64,000 bases of DNA from Tyto alba (Eukaryota; Chordata; Aves; Strigiformes; Tytonidae): NCBI RefSeq assembly GCF_018691265.1, contig NW_024881329.1, forward strand, positions 4,650,001 through 4,714,000, written 5' to 3'. The notes beneath the pieces were generated by a model, which saw only the letters and a program-made list of their open reading frames with translations, did no database searches and was not told the origin of the DNA. How positions within the stretch are numbered: position 1 is the first letter of the stretch; the number at the start of each line of letters is the position of its first letter. Of the stretch, positions 13,801-49,854 are shown piece after piece. The position numbers and the translations under genes are program-made.

Positions 13801-14535
13801 TCTGTGAACACTTCTGCAAAGTGCTGGCTTTCAGTGGCTCAATTTTCAGAGGTTTCAACAACACCAAGTCTAACATGAAGAGCTGAAAGGGACTCCCTGA
13901 AGCAGTGCCACAGGAACTGGAAAAAGGAAGCACAGTAACTTCCCTGGTGGGCATGAGAAGTGGGAGAACACTGCACCTGCCTACCTCAGAAGCAAGTAAG
14001 CTGTTGATCTTTGCTTGCCCCTCATTCTGCCCCTGGACAAAAGTGATTGCATCTGCATTTTGAAATAGTTTTCTCTTAGATCACCCAGGAGCTGTTAAAG
14101 ACTTAGCATCCTTCCCATCACTAAGAGGCTTTTTCTTTTTGTGCAGTTTTCAGCTGTTTTTCCCTTCCAAGATCCCACTTCTGTCCACCTTCCACAAGAA
14201 CATCTGCATGTGTTCATCTCCAAACTCCATTTGCTGCTTGGTAACACCCAGCCAGGAAGGGCAGGTAAGGGCAGCAGTATTTCTGACGACATCCCATTTA
14301 GTGAGCAAAGAACAGGACAGAAAAGTTATGTCCTCTCCTCTCTGACCTCCACCTTTTTAATCTCAAAGGCAGTAAAACTAATACATGACAAGACCAGGTA
14401 CAGAGTGTGATTTCCAGATACAGGGGTTCAGCTCTACCCACCCAAACACACTAACACTCCAAATAGCAAAGCCAGCTGTTCTGGCTGTCGAAGTTCTAGT
14501 ATTTCAAACCTATGTGATTTAAGATAAATAAAAAA
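7851..14535. other. Intergenic, no supported gene
   Basis: No credible coding exon, RNA gene or large transposon seen. A stretch at about 9,660-10,010 is rich in TAATTA/AATCAAT-type homeodomain-like motifs and non-repetitive, and might be a conserved non-coding element; this cannot be tested here. A short duplicated GGTACCCAGCCCC motif sits at 13,191-13,225. Confidence 0.55.
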
Positions 14536-14735
14536 GAAAAAAAGAAAAAAAGAAAAAAAGAAAAAAAGAAAAAAAGAAAAAAAGAAAAAAAGAAAAAAAG
14601 AAAAAAAGAAAAAAAGAAAAAAAGAAAAAAAGAAAAAAAGAAAAAAAGAAAAAAAGAAAAAAAGAAAAAAAGAAAAAAAGAAAAAAAGAAAAAAAGAAAA
14701 AAAGAAAAAAAGAAAAAAAGAAAAAAAGAAAAAAA
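14536..14735 (+). repeat. Perfect (GAAAAAAA)25 octamer repeat
   Basis: G residues recur every eighth base from 14,536 with seven A between, 25 uninterrupted units (200 bp), preceded by an A-rich stretch (AGATAAATAAAAAA). It lies about 0.9 kb beyond the probable PTPRJ 3' end. The long minus-strand open frames over it (Phe/Ser/Leu repeats) are artefacts of the repeat. Confidence 0.97.
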
Positions 14736-15619
14736 GGTGCAGAAATTTGCTCCCCAAAAGTCTCCCTGAGGCTGATTGTCCCTGGCAGTGGTGGTCACCT
14801 GCTGCAGGTCCTACACTGCGAGGTTCATTGTCACGGCTTCTCTTGTGCAGCACGAGTCTCACCAGGAACCCTCGGAGAACCATCGTGTGGCTGGCACATG
14901 CTCCCACTGGAAGATGACAAGACAATGCTGCTTTTCTCTTCCCACCTCACCGTGAAGTTATTTTGGAAAATGCAGCAGAGTTACCATGGAGGATTACAAT
15001 ATTTTACAGCACATGTCAGCACCCCGTGATGAATGGGAGAGTTGCTGAGGGCCAGTATCACCCTCCAGACATGTGATCCTCCTTGGGAGCAATTCAGATG
15101 GCAACCAAGAATGGAAACTAAGAACTTCAGAAGAAAGGGATTTAACTGATATAACGTTATATGCATCTACAGTCAGGTGATCCATAATCAAGAAGCCAGA
15201 TATAACATTACAAAGACATTTCCGCACAGCCTTCTATCATAACCTGCTGACAACAGAGTATCTCCTTCAACGGATGAAAAAGTCCTCATTTTTGTTTTTC
15301 TGGAAATAAATAAGTCTTAGAAACACTGGTCCTCCCCCAAGGCGATTTCAGTGAGTGGAAATCTTTTGATTAATCTTGGATGAAGCTGCTGTTACGTTAA
15401 CTGGTACCAAGCTCTTCATCTGGAGGAACCACCAACTGCAGGGACACATTAGCATGAGGCCCTGGTCCTGCCAGGCCAAGCCTCAGTGACAGATTAACAC
15501 CCTCCGCAGGGAGCCCCAGTGACCGTAACACACATATGACTCCAGTGCCACCCTAGAGGATGGGAGCCCACTTTCCTCGTCCATTATAAAGCCCTTCTAA
15601 GTTAAATGGGTATTTTGGC
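14736..15619. other. Intergenic, no feature seen
   Basis: Short unique sequence between the octamer repeat and the probable PTPRJ transcript end. Nothing recognised. Confidence 0.5.
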
Positions 15620-15627
15620 AAATTAAT

Positions 15628-15633
15628 TTTATT
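15628..15633 (-). terminator. PTPRJ: Candidate distal poly(A) signal AATAAA
   Basis: Canonical AATAAA on the minus strand (TTTATT on plus). About 3.2 kb after the stop codon and the most distal candidate I see. An ATTAAA variant lies at 15,700-15,705. Confidence 0.4.
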
Positions 15634-16869
15634 CAAAAGGAATGGAAAAGAAAACCCCAAGAAAGGAAAAACAAGACAAAGTGCTCTAGGATGATGCTTT
15701 TTAATTGTTATTTTTATATCTTTAAAAACAAATCAAACCATTAAAAACATAGACATGTGCTGAAATTTCCTGTACAACAAATATGAAAACAATAAAATTT
15801 GTACATCATTTCAAGATATTCAACAGTCACTTATTTGAAACACATCAACTTTTCCCTTCTTAAGCAGGCCCCAAATGGGAAAAAGAGTAGAACAGAAATG
15901 CAACTGCCACACAGTAGAGCTTTCAGCCTGAAAAGCGGATAGCTTAAGATAAGCAACAGCGAGAGAAAAAACTGACCAGAGACAGATCTCAGCAATTATA
16001 ACACAGAGAACATCAGAAGGCAGGGAAAAAGTATTTGCAGGAATTCAAGTCATCACGACCAAGACAGATCCACAAGGCAGTAGAGCGTTACCTGTAATCC
16101 TCCTCTTGTAAGCATGCAAGCATGTTCTACTTATTCACAGCCAGACAACTTTGTTTACAGCATTTTAAGCCTTACCAACTTTTTCCACCTATACCTGGGA
16201 TCAGCAGGTGATTTACTTCAAACTTCAATCTCTTCTCACAATGAGTCAGTTTTGGGAAAACACATGTATGCAGTTGTATTAAAAATGGATACTCACGAGA
16301 TGATGACACAAGTGAGAATTCGGCGCCTGCTTCCAAAATCAAAACAATGGGACAGCTATGTTTGTTTTCTGTAAGAGTATCTGAGTGCTGGCTAGGCAAA
16401 ACCACGTGCCATTCCAGCTAGTTTTCTGATGTTCTGCTGCAATATAATGCAAACTATCCAAGGAGGATCTAGCGCAGAAAAATTAATCTCCTCCTCCTCT
16501 GTGCTATAGAAAACACGAGCCTTCTGAAGAGAGACAGCATTCGCCACCCTACGGCAGCAAGTTCTTGGGAGACCTGGAATAATGAATGCTAGCTCTGTGC
16601 TCTGCACAGATGTGCAGTAATTAAAAGATTAAGAGAGGAAAAAATAACATGACTGTAAAGGGGCAGACTTTCCTCCCTCCCAGTTCCTTTGGAATGGTTC
16701 TGTTTGGTCCAAGTGGTTTATCTTTGTGTGTCATCTGACAGCAGCTTAGAACAAATGCCAGGTGAGAGATCCACTATGTGGTCTGCCAGTTTGGATGGAA
16801 TTGGGCAGGATCATTAACCTCGTGTTTGGTTTGTTTGTTTGTGTTTTTTTTTTTGTTTTTTTTTTTTTT

Positions 16870-16882
16870 TTTATTATTTATT
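16870..16882 (-). terminator. PTPRJ: Candidate proximal poly(A) signals AATAAA (two overlapping)
   Basis: Minus strand reads AATAAATAATAAA (AATAAA at 16,877-16,882 and 16,870-16,875), directly followed by a long genomic A tract. It could be a proximal polyadenylation site, but the A tract also makes it a likely internal-priming artefact in oligo-dT data. Confidence 0.3.
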
Positions 16883-18852
16883 GTTTTAAAGTATCTCAGA
16901 GAGAGGGAAAAAAAAAAGTATTCGAGAAACCACAAGTGGCTGCTACAAAACAAAAAAAAAAAAAAAAAAACCCACACAAAAACCAAAAGCTGAAGTGCAC
17001 TGTGGTTTGTCCTCCAGTTTTGCTCACACACAGCACACCACAATTTCACACCAGATTGTAAAAAATTCCTCTGGACATCTGTAAAGTTACAGTTGTGCAC
17101 CAGGAATTCCTACATCTTCCTTCAGCTGACAGTGGATTCCATAAGGTTGCCAGGTTCCACTGTCATGCCACACATACTCCTAGTATCTGTAGCTTTTTCT
17201 GACAACTTTGTTAAAACAAACAAAAACCCTAAAACACAGACAAAAAAAAAAAAAGCAGCAGAATTCCAGGGACTCTGGTTATTAAACCTTCATAAGATTT
17301 TCACCACTTTATAGCTATTCTATAGCATTATTCATAAACTTCATACTCCTCTGCAATGCAACCAGTGCAATGATCAAAAGACCAAAAAACAACCCCCCCC
17401 AGCTACTTCAGAAGTCCTTCATTGGTAATGCCTTCGTAAGTCTAACAGTTATGTACCAGCAAAATAAATCCAATCTCATCCTTGACTTGTAAAATCAACA
17501 ACTAGGGGTTTTCTGCTTGTTTGTTCTGTTTTTAAAAGGACTAGTTAAAACAACAGCAGCACTATATTGCAAATAATTATAAAACAATTACATTAGATCA
17601 ATGAGATGCAGTCAGGTAAGATGTGTCTCAGTTTTGAATGGCTAAAAGAACTGAGAAATTGGTCTTTACAGCAGAACTTTGTGCAATTTGTTTTGGTAGA
17701 AACAGTAAAGCCAGTCAATCTGTTTGGGAGTGCTTGAACGCTTGGAACCTTAGTTTCAACATTTTCACAGATTTATATATTTGAGGAAAAACAACAACAA
17801 TGATAAAAAGACACCAACCTGAGTAAAACTCTATTAAAATAGAGTGATCATTATTCAGTAAATTATATATTGCACCTTTAAATAAATCACTATAAATTGT
17901 ATAAAAACAGGAATATCAGCCAGGAACAGGGAGGAGCTATTCTGTCCTTCATACACACCCACACACACCCCCGCACACACATTCATGTATTCACTTGCTC
18001 ATTTTTTTTTTTTTTACTATAGTTAAAGCTCGGAATGACAGACCACACTCCTTTTTCCTCTAGCAGAGGCACCGAAACATTAAGGCAGGGGATATTTGTG
18101 GTGAAATGCAAAAAACAAAGCTCACCTCCAAACTTCTGGAGAGTCCTGCCAACAGTGCAACTACAGTTACGTTTGACATAAGCCTTATTTAAAAAAATCT
18201 GTGTTCTCATTAAGAGTTTCAGTACAAAAATAGAATCTCTGCTGTTTTTTTTTCTAGAGTAGCAACTAGAAAAGGCACAAATTCCAAGTATAAATGTCCA
18301 CTTGAAGGAGCTGTTTATACTCCTTTTTTAAATAAAAAGGAACACAGGAAAAAAAAATAATCACAGAGGCACATATCTATTAGCTAAGTAACCAGATACA
18401 GTAGATAAAATATGTTCCTGAAACTTATAATTAAATATATTAAAAGAGCCCACAAGCCTGGTGTCTGTAAATGAAGTCATATAAAATTGTAATAAAAAGC
18501 TTGTGTTATTATTTTAATATTTAAATTCTAGTTCACTGTTCATACTGCAAATGCTATTTCACCTATCAGTACTGTTAAATTCCCAACAAAAAGCAGGATT
18601 CCCCTGTTAACTTTAAATAGTTTTGTTTGTTGGTTTGCTTTTGTTTGTTTGTTATTTTTTTTTTTTTTTGCTATCAATCTGTGGCTCCTGCCAGCATTGT
18701 GGTTTTCTTCCTGTAGATCACATCTTCTAATGTGGACAGTCCTGGAGAAGCCAGACACGAGACACTGCACAGAATCCTGGAAAACATGAGCAGAACATCT
18801 TCCCTTCCTCTGCGCAGGTAACACCTCCTGGAGACACCGCATTCTGTCCAGG

Positions 18853-42563
<23,711 letters not shown>

Positions 42564-43374
42564 CTGGAAAAGAAACATAAATAATAGAAATTAAAACTTT
42601 AAAACTACTGGAAGCTCAGATAAAATATGGACCAGTTTAATTAACACACAGGAGAGGGGGAGGAGGAGGGGGAATCCGTTTAAAAAAATCCAAGCTTTTC
42701 AACCGGCAGAAGAGATACCTAAAAATCTACTGACATAATAACAACACCAAAAGTATACCAAACTATTAGGGGGGAAAAAAAAACCAAAACCACAACCCAC
42801 AACATTCTGGTAAAATGTTAGTTTCCACTTTTTTTTTAAACCAGTTTATTTTGCCACAAAACCTTGCATAACATATGCTGGTTATTTTATGGATATGCAC
42901 TTAAAAACAAAACCTACAAGATCTTAATCAAAAGCCACTTTAGTTAGTACCTTCAACACCATCCCACAAAAAAACAGCAGATGTGATTTAGGTCTTTTTT
43001 ATTCATAAGATTTTTCTCCTTTCATCCTATTGCTGTATAATCTTTCTTATTCCCACAAAAGAACATTTTGCATTTTCTGAAACAAACTCAGTGTAGCCGA
43101 AGTTAAAAACATTTAGCATATATTCTGAAATCTAGTTTATGTATGTGTACAGAAGGTCTCAGCAGTTGCTGTTTAACTGCAGCCTGAAACTACTCTGCTA
43201 GCAATACTGACAAGCACACCAGAATTTTGCTTTGAAAATGTTTTTCAGCCTTTCAACTTCATGATTTTAGTTCCGAATAAGCCCTTTCCCTTCCTGTTAG
43301 TGTGCAAACTGGCCTGAAAATTTTCTTCGTCTCCCTCCAGGTGGCAGCACAGAATGTTCCTAAAGTTGTGAAAT

Positions 43375-43650
43375 CAGGGGCCCAGCCCGAGGCCTGCGGC
43401 ACCCGGGCGGGTCCCCGCCATTCCCGGGACTCGCAGCTGATGCCAACCGACCGCAGCAGCCGCTTCTGTCATCTAACAAACAAAATTACCTCAGCGATTG
43501 TACCACGGATTAAATACGACGAGTCACCTTGCAAAGCCACACGTGACAAGGCAAACCCAAGCATGCGGAGATACGTGTGCCAAGGTCAGGCGGGTCCCCG
43601 CAGCGCCCTGTGCCCGGGCATGGGAGGGTTCTGCCCATGCAGCCCTGGCT
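43375..43650. promoter_or_regulatory. Small CpG-rich islet in intron 1
   Basis: About ten CpGs lie in 43,385-43,475 alone (CCCGGGCGGG, CCCGGGACTCG and similar), with lower density to about 43,650, surrounded by AT-rich intron. Possibly an alternative promoter or enhancer 0.8 kb upstream of exon 2. On the minus strand it contains a short ATG frame in a good context (about 15 codons) that does not encode a signal peptide. Confidence 0.35.
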
Positions 43651-46600
43651 CTGGTTTTGGCATCGTGGGGGGTGCAGGCAGAGAGCATCCAGCCCCGGTG
43701 GCTCTAACATCACCTGCAGAAGGGCTGGTCTTTTAGTTGGACCTTATACTGTGTTGCTTCTAGAAAAATCCAGCTTAGCTTCATGTCGGATGGTGCCTTA
43801 CCCACACAAAGCACTAAGCCTGCTGAAGGCAGAGGTTGACACATTTATCTAAAGCACTTGAAATTGTCTCATATTCTTTTTCCACCCCATTTTCTCAGAC
43901 AGTGCCTTAGCTTTTGCTGCAATTCCATGAGCTAACTCAAGCAGCCACATCACAGCAACCCAATGCAATGCTTGAATCACAAATCACTCACCCTCCAGCT
44001 CTCATGTTGCTGCTGCCACACGGAGCTCCATCAGCAGTAACACCCTGCACCCAGTCACCGGGCCCAAGCAGACACACCCTCAAAAAGTAGTCAGAAGATA
44101 CCATTAAACCTTGTTCTCCATATGAGAGCCTACAAAAAGCACTCTCCACAAAGATGAGGCAGGCCAGCTGACTAGAAGCAACACTGGAAGCAACCCCTCC
44201 AGCTTCACAGGAAGGAGAAATGCAGCAGAAGCGAGCTTCAAGTGGAAGGACCCCCTTCCAGCCTGTGACAGTCTTAGTGCCACAGCAAGAAGAGTTTGGG
44301 CACACTTCCTAGCAAGAGCACTTGCAGGCACCCAAGAACTAACGCCTGGTCTTCTCTAGCACAGCCCTACTGACAACTCAGCACACACAGGATACTACTT
44401 GGAATGCAGATGGCTCCTCCTCAACCTTTCCAAATATTTGAGAGCCCAGCCAAACTGCAAGGCTGTTGAAGTGAGAAAACATTCGTCTGCACTCAGGTCA
44501 AGAGCCCTTCCGTATTTTTTCACAAAGAAGTGGCCAAGGAAGAAGAGACTACAAAGGAAAAAGCCACTCTTAAGGCAAGAAAACACTGCCATGCAGCGTT
44601 CAGAGCAGAAGTGATAAGCTATGTGGAAATAGCTGCTGAATGACAAGCAAGAGGTTCGATTCCCTGAAAAGCAGGGCAATCTAAAAGCAAAGCCAAAAAG
44701 ACACTATGCTTAATAAGTAAGGGAAGTCGCAAAAACAATGAAAACAAGAAACACCACAGGACTGAGTAAGTCACAGTGATTTCTGCAGCCCTACAGACAA
44801 AACAGCAAAAGCCTGACCTCATTCACAGCCTGTCCTTCAGTGACTTTCTCTTCTGTAAAACTGCCTGAAGATGATGAAGTTTCTCATCCCCTTCTCCCCT
44901 GATTCTGAGTTCAGGAGCATGGCATCCTTCCTGAGCAACAGGAACAACAGATCTCATTTAACTGAGAAACAGGTTTGCCACTACCAATTCCCCTGTGCCC
45001 CTGCTTCTCACCGTCCCCATTTCTTCCCTGCCAGCTCAAACAAGAAGCATGTTGACTCCTGTTTTACCCCCAGCTACAGTCATCTGATCCAACAGCAAAT
45101 TATTACCAAGCTGCTAGAAACTTGGTTGTACTGTCACATGTGGGTTTTGTGTTATTGATGCTCAAACAACAAAAGGAAAGTTATGCTAAAACTCCTGTCA
45201 CATGATGAATGAAGGGCTTCCCATCATTTTACTTGCTTTTGTTTATCACACACTTTGGCAATACCCCCTCACAATACCCCTCTGACTTTCCAGAACCCTA
45301 CGTGCAAACCAAATTCAAAAAAAGCACCATCCTGTCGGCAGCAGGCAGGCCTCCTTCTGAAACCCAAAACCGCACAAAACAAATGATCCCATTCCCAAGC
45401 ATCAGCCTGCCTGACTCAGTCATTCCGTGCTGTATTTTTCAACCTAAGCCGTAAACTGAACTGTTCTTCGGCCTTATGTTACTACTTAATGAGATGCTAT
45501 TTATACAAAACATTTTTTTATTACTTCAGAGGATATTTGCACTGAACACCTGATTCTCCTTCTGTTTGCATGTAATTTATTAGGAGCCCTGCTATCTCCA
45601 CTGGTCTTTTCAATGACACGAATCCGTATTATTCACGTATAGAGTTGGGTACATTTTAACCAAAAAACTGGAACTTGGGGTAGGGGTGGAACATCTCTCC
45701 CCAAAATAATAAAACACAGCAAAATGCTAAACACCGAACATTTCAGCTGAACAACAGGAGAGATGTGTATACACAAACTCATCGCTGTCATCAGCTATGA
45801 CAAATGAATCTTTTCACGTGTTACACAGCCATGCTTCGAGCCCAATCAAAGGTTGTATCTCCAGAGGAGCTGAAGAATTCATCTGCACTCGCTCAAGGTC
45901 TGTCCTGCACTCCTTATGTGTGCAGTTTATTACTGACCAGGAATTGGTGGTGTGTAATAGATGTAGGCTTCAGCACCATCCTCCTCAGGTATACAGTGGG
46001 TTGCCTAATTGAGGAATTATCAGTAGTAGTCTTACAGGTAATCTTACCGAGGAATAAATAAGATGTGCTGCAGGAAAACACCTTCAAAAATACTAGGTGA
46101 CTGAGAAGCCCAAGTTCCTCTGATATTTGTAAGACTTAGACTAAGATATTTTCAGGAACGGGATTTAAAATGTGCCTGCTGCACACATGCATCAGGGGAG
46201 CCCCAGGAGCTGGTCAGCAGCAGGGAAGACAGTAGTCTCTCCCCTTCTGCTGGCCATAAGACTTTTGATCGGCTTGGCCCTGCTGCCAAACCGTACCCTC
46301 TAACAAAGTCAGGGTTCCTGCACTGGGGGGAAACCCCCTGTTGACAGCAGCCCACCTGCCCGAGGTGCTCCAGTTTCCAAAACAAACAGCGTGGTTTGGT
46401 TCGTGTAAATACAAGGTTAAGAAGCTGGCTAAATAGTCAAAGTCAGCAAACCAAAAAATCCTAACCAGAAAAAACCCCCTTAGCCACAAATCCTTCCTGA
46501 GAACACTACTTGAGGCTGCTGCTTACTGTTTCTTGTGTGTTCACCAGTGCGTGCCTTGTGACTCAGATGCAAAAAGCCAGGAAATTAATCATAACCCTCT

Positions 46601-49600
46601 CAAAGCTAACGATCTTTCGTATGTGTACCTTCAGATCCTCTCTTCTCCATCCACCCACCCTCTCAGGTTTAGAGGAGCTCCACAAAAATACCACCAAGCT
46701 ATCACAGTGGTCTCCAAATTTTTTCCCTTTCACAAAAGCTACAGCATAATTAAAATCCCTGTCCCAGTAACCCTGGTCTCGCTTCCTTTTTTTTTTCCTG
46801 CTATGCCCACCAACCATTAGCTGTCACACATCCATAACCATGGGCTTTAGGGCAAGCCACACACTGCAACCATCATGATGGTTTCAAGACTCCAGGCTCT
46901 GCTTCACTGATGGTTATCAGTCATCATTGTTTGGCCAACAAATATTAACCACCAAAGACGCAGTAACTCGGCCCCTCTGTCACCTCTGATATTTCATACT
47001 TGGCACAGGTTTATTCAGAAAGCATTCCCACAGAAAGGTTTTACTCAAGGTCACACAAAGTAAGTGAAAATTAAACCCTGGAATACCACTGGGAAGCCCC
47101 ACAATAATGGAAGTGGGATTGCCCAGGTATTGTATCCACAGACTGATACAGCTTCCCAATACTTGCTGATTTTCTAGGATTTGTAAGGTGTTGACTGCTA
47201 TTCCAGCTGAGGACATCTTCACACTTCACCGGGAGTGTAAAGTCTAAATCAGCAGGGAGCGACACCTTCCTGCAGAAGACAGTCTCAGAGACAGGATGGT
47301 GTTTGGAAAGAGGTAATGTTTCTGTCTCTTGCAACCAATCTCAGGGCTGTTTCACCTCATTCATTTCCACATTATGTCCAAATTAATGGAAGTCTGTAGG
47401 CTCACAGCAGCAGGAAAGAAAAATGAGATCACTTGAACTGGGGCATAAAACTACGTACCTAAATCTGTATGAACCTAGTTCTAGTAGCATGCCTTATTTT
47501 GGCAAATTCTGGGTTTTGGAGTGAAAAATATCACACTGGGAAATGAGCTAAAATATACCTGTGTAATATTTTGCTCTATTTTCTAATTTCTTCCTAAAAA
47601 TGTCATAAGTCTTCAATTGCAAAGCGCTTCTCTGCATTTAAGCAGACAACCTCTAAGCACAAATCGTTGTACTGTTATACTATTGTAAAATGCATAGAAA
47701 TCTATATGCAATTAAAGATATGCCAAGCCAAGAAAAGCAAGCGTTTCCCCCTGTGCTTACTGCATGAAAAGAAAGGAGACGATGTAGATTAAGCCTGTGT
47801 GCTGCGGGTTTGCTCCAAGCCATGTGAACAGTCTAGGTATCAGTTTTGGTGGTATTTGTGAATACTCTGCCCTCCTGTATCAGGTCCTTACTACATGAAG
47901 GAGGAAGTAGTCAACGGGAGGCTAAGTCAGAACCTAACACTTTATTATGTTATATAGTTTCATTTAAGATTGATTACTTTCTGGATTTGGTGCTAAGGTT
48001 TGGGGCTCTGTTTTGTTTTTTTCCTTTTCCAGTGTGTATTTGCTCTGCTAAATTAATTTTAACTGTAACCCAAAATAGCATTTTTTGTTCAAATTAATTC
48101 TAGATGATCTCAATAATATGACACGTTCGCTTCCAACGAAAAACTGAAAATATGCTGCGGCAAGTGTCAGTTCCACGTGTTTTCCCTCTGGTATCTTAGG
48201 CAGGCAGTCACAGCCCATCCACAAAACACCATTTCACAGAATGTTCGGTTTAAGTGGGTTTATACTGGGGAGAAAAAGCTCTAATTTTAGAAGCAGTGCA
48301 CTAAGTTTTTGCAAGATCTTTGGAGTCTTCTCTTCTTTTAAGCCTAAATGAGCAGCTCAACTAATGAGACTGCATTGGACCAGATGGAGATCCAGAACGC
48401 AGAAAAAAGAAACATGAGCTGATGTTTGTTATTAACTGGGTAGGGCTGGACCCCCTTAGGACACCACGCTGTATTAGGAAGCTATGCAAAACCCTAAAGC
48501 ACTCGACAGCCATACACAACTCTGCACAGGCTATTTTGAGCTATTATACAGTTATGTGAAAGAGGAAAGACTATTTCCACTTTGCATGTATTTATATTTT
48601 ACCCCTGACATTTCTAAATTCTGTCTTCCCTGAAGCAAGCTTTTCTCCAAAGAGAGACCAAATAACATTTTTTCCACTGGCTTTTATGAAAACAGATGAG
48701 GAGATTCTGGGTTGTGCAGCACCTCCAATGAACTAAAAATGTTGTGGAAGACAAAGCCTTATAGGAAAGCCAAGATGAGACATGGAACGAAAAACTGTGG
48801 TGAAACATACTGGAGAAAGTTCTTTCTTCCTCTCCTTATTTTTCTCCAGATTTTACCTTTATCTGCTTCTCAGATGGCTAGCCTAGGAGCGAGGAGTTTT
48901 CTGGGCAACATATCCAAAATAAAAACATAGAATGGATCTCATCTGAATTGTACCTGTTAGATCTGTTTCCCCTTCCTCAGTCCTACCTTCAAAAAAAGAT
49001 TTCTCAGCTAAGCTTACCTGTTGTTTAGTACAAGGAAATGATTACTCACTTACCTGTGCACATACAAAACAAAAAAGCAGCAGGAATACCCAAGACCAAG
49101 CAGCACAGATATTGGTAGGAAACGGGCCCAGACACCAAACACAACTGCATCACAGCTGATAGCTCTCTCACTACTGATCCTAGAAAGCACCATTAGACTT
49201 CTTTCCAACGGCTTCCAGATCAAACATCAGTTTAAAACTTTTCCATTCAACCCAGTAGTTCTTATCTGTTTTCCCCAAACCTGCAGGTCCCGATGAACTA
49301 CAGGCAGTAGGTGCTCCAAACCACCTCACAGTTCGGTAGCAACCCTCCAAGCACCCTGCAATCTTCCAACTGAGAAAACAAGGACAAAACCCCATTCCAG
49401 AGAAAGGTTGAGACGTTTCAACGAGTTTAAATGATTTGCATAGCATGCTAAATCCTACACGTAATGTGTCTTCAGAGAGGATCCTGCTGAAGGAGTTTAC
49501 AAAGAACAGTGTGCTTATTTGACAATACCAATGAGTAATATTTAAAACAACTACTTACTAAAACCCAAATTGTTGTCCTACTCGAGCTGCACATCATATC

Positions 49601-49829
49601 GACACCGGTGGAACTGCAGCTGGGTATGTAATGAGCAATGCCCGAATTGAAAAACTTCCTCTTAATAAGAATTTTCAGTTAACACTGCCAGTCATTTTCT
49701 TTCAAAACTAAGAAAGCATCAACCTTCATTTTATGTGAACGAGGCGCATTCCTGCATGTAGCCTAACAGCACTATTTTTTCACTCTGAGTCATTACTCAG
49801 GCACACCCTGGAAGGAGGATACAATGAAG

Positions 49830-49854
49830 AAAAAAAAAAAAAAAAAAAAAAAAA
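49830..49854 (+). repeat. Poly(A) tract (25 bases)
   Basis: Uninterrupted A run in intron 1. Confidence 0.95.

Larger units (their letters stand above)
15620..18852 (-). other. PTPRJ: Probable PTPRJ 3' UTR (about 3.2 kb)
   Basis: AT-rich, non-coding sequence continuous with the terminal exon, with A/T homopolymer tracts (for example 16,849-16,872, 16,950-16,970, 17,240-17,254, 18,003-18,015, 18,655-18,669). No ORF here is credible. The distal limit is inferred from minus-strand poly(A) signals near 15.63 and 15.70 kb; a shorter form could end near 16.87 kb. Without transcript data the end is approximate. Confidence 0.55.

Noticed and set aside
14434..14925. 163-codon minus-strand ORF rich in Phe, Ser and Leu
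   Set aside because: Translation of the (GAAAAAAA) repeat; period-8 DNA gives an eight-residue protein period and cannot contain stops.
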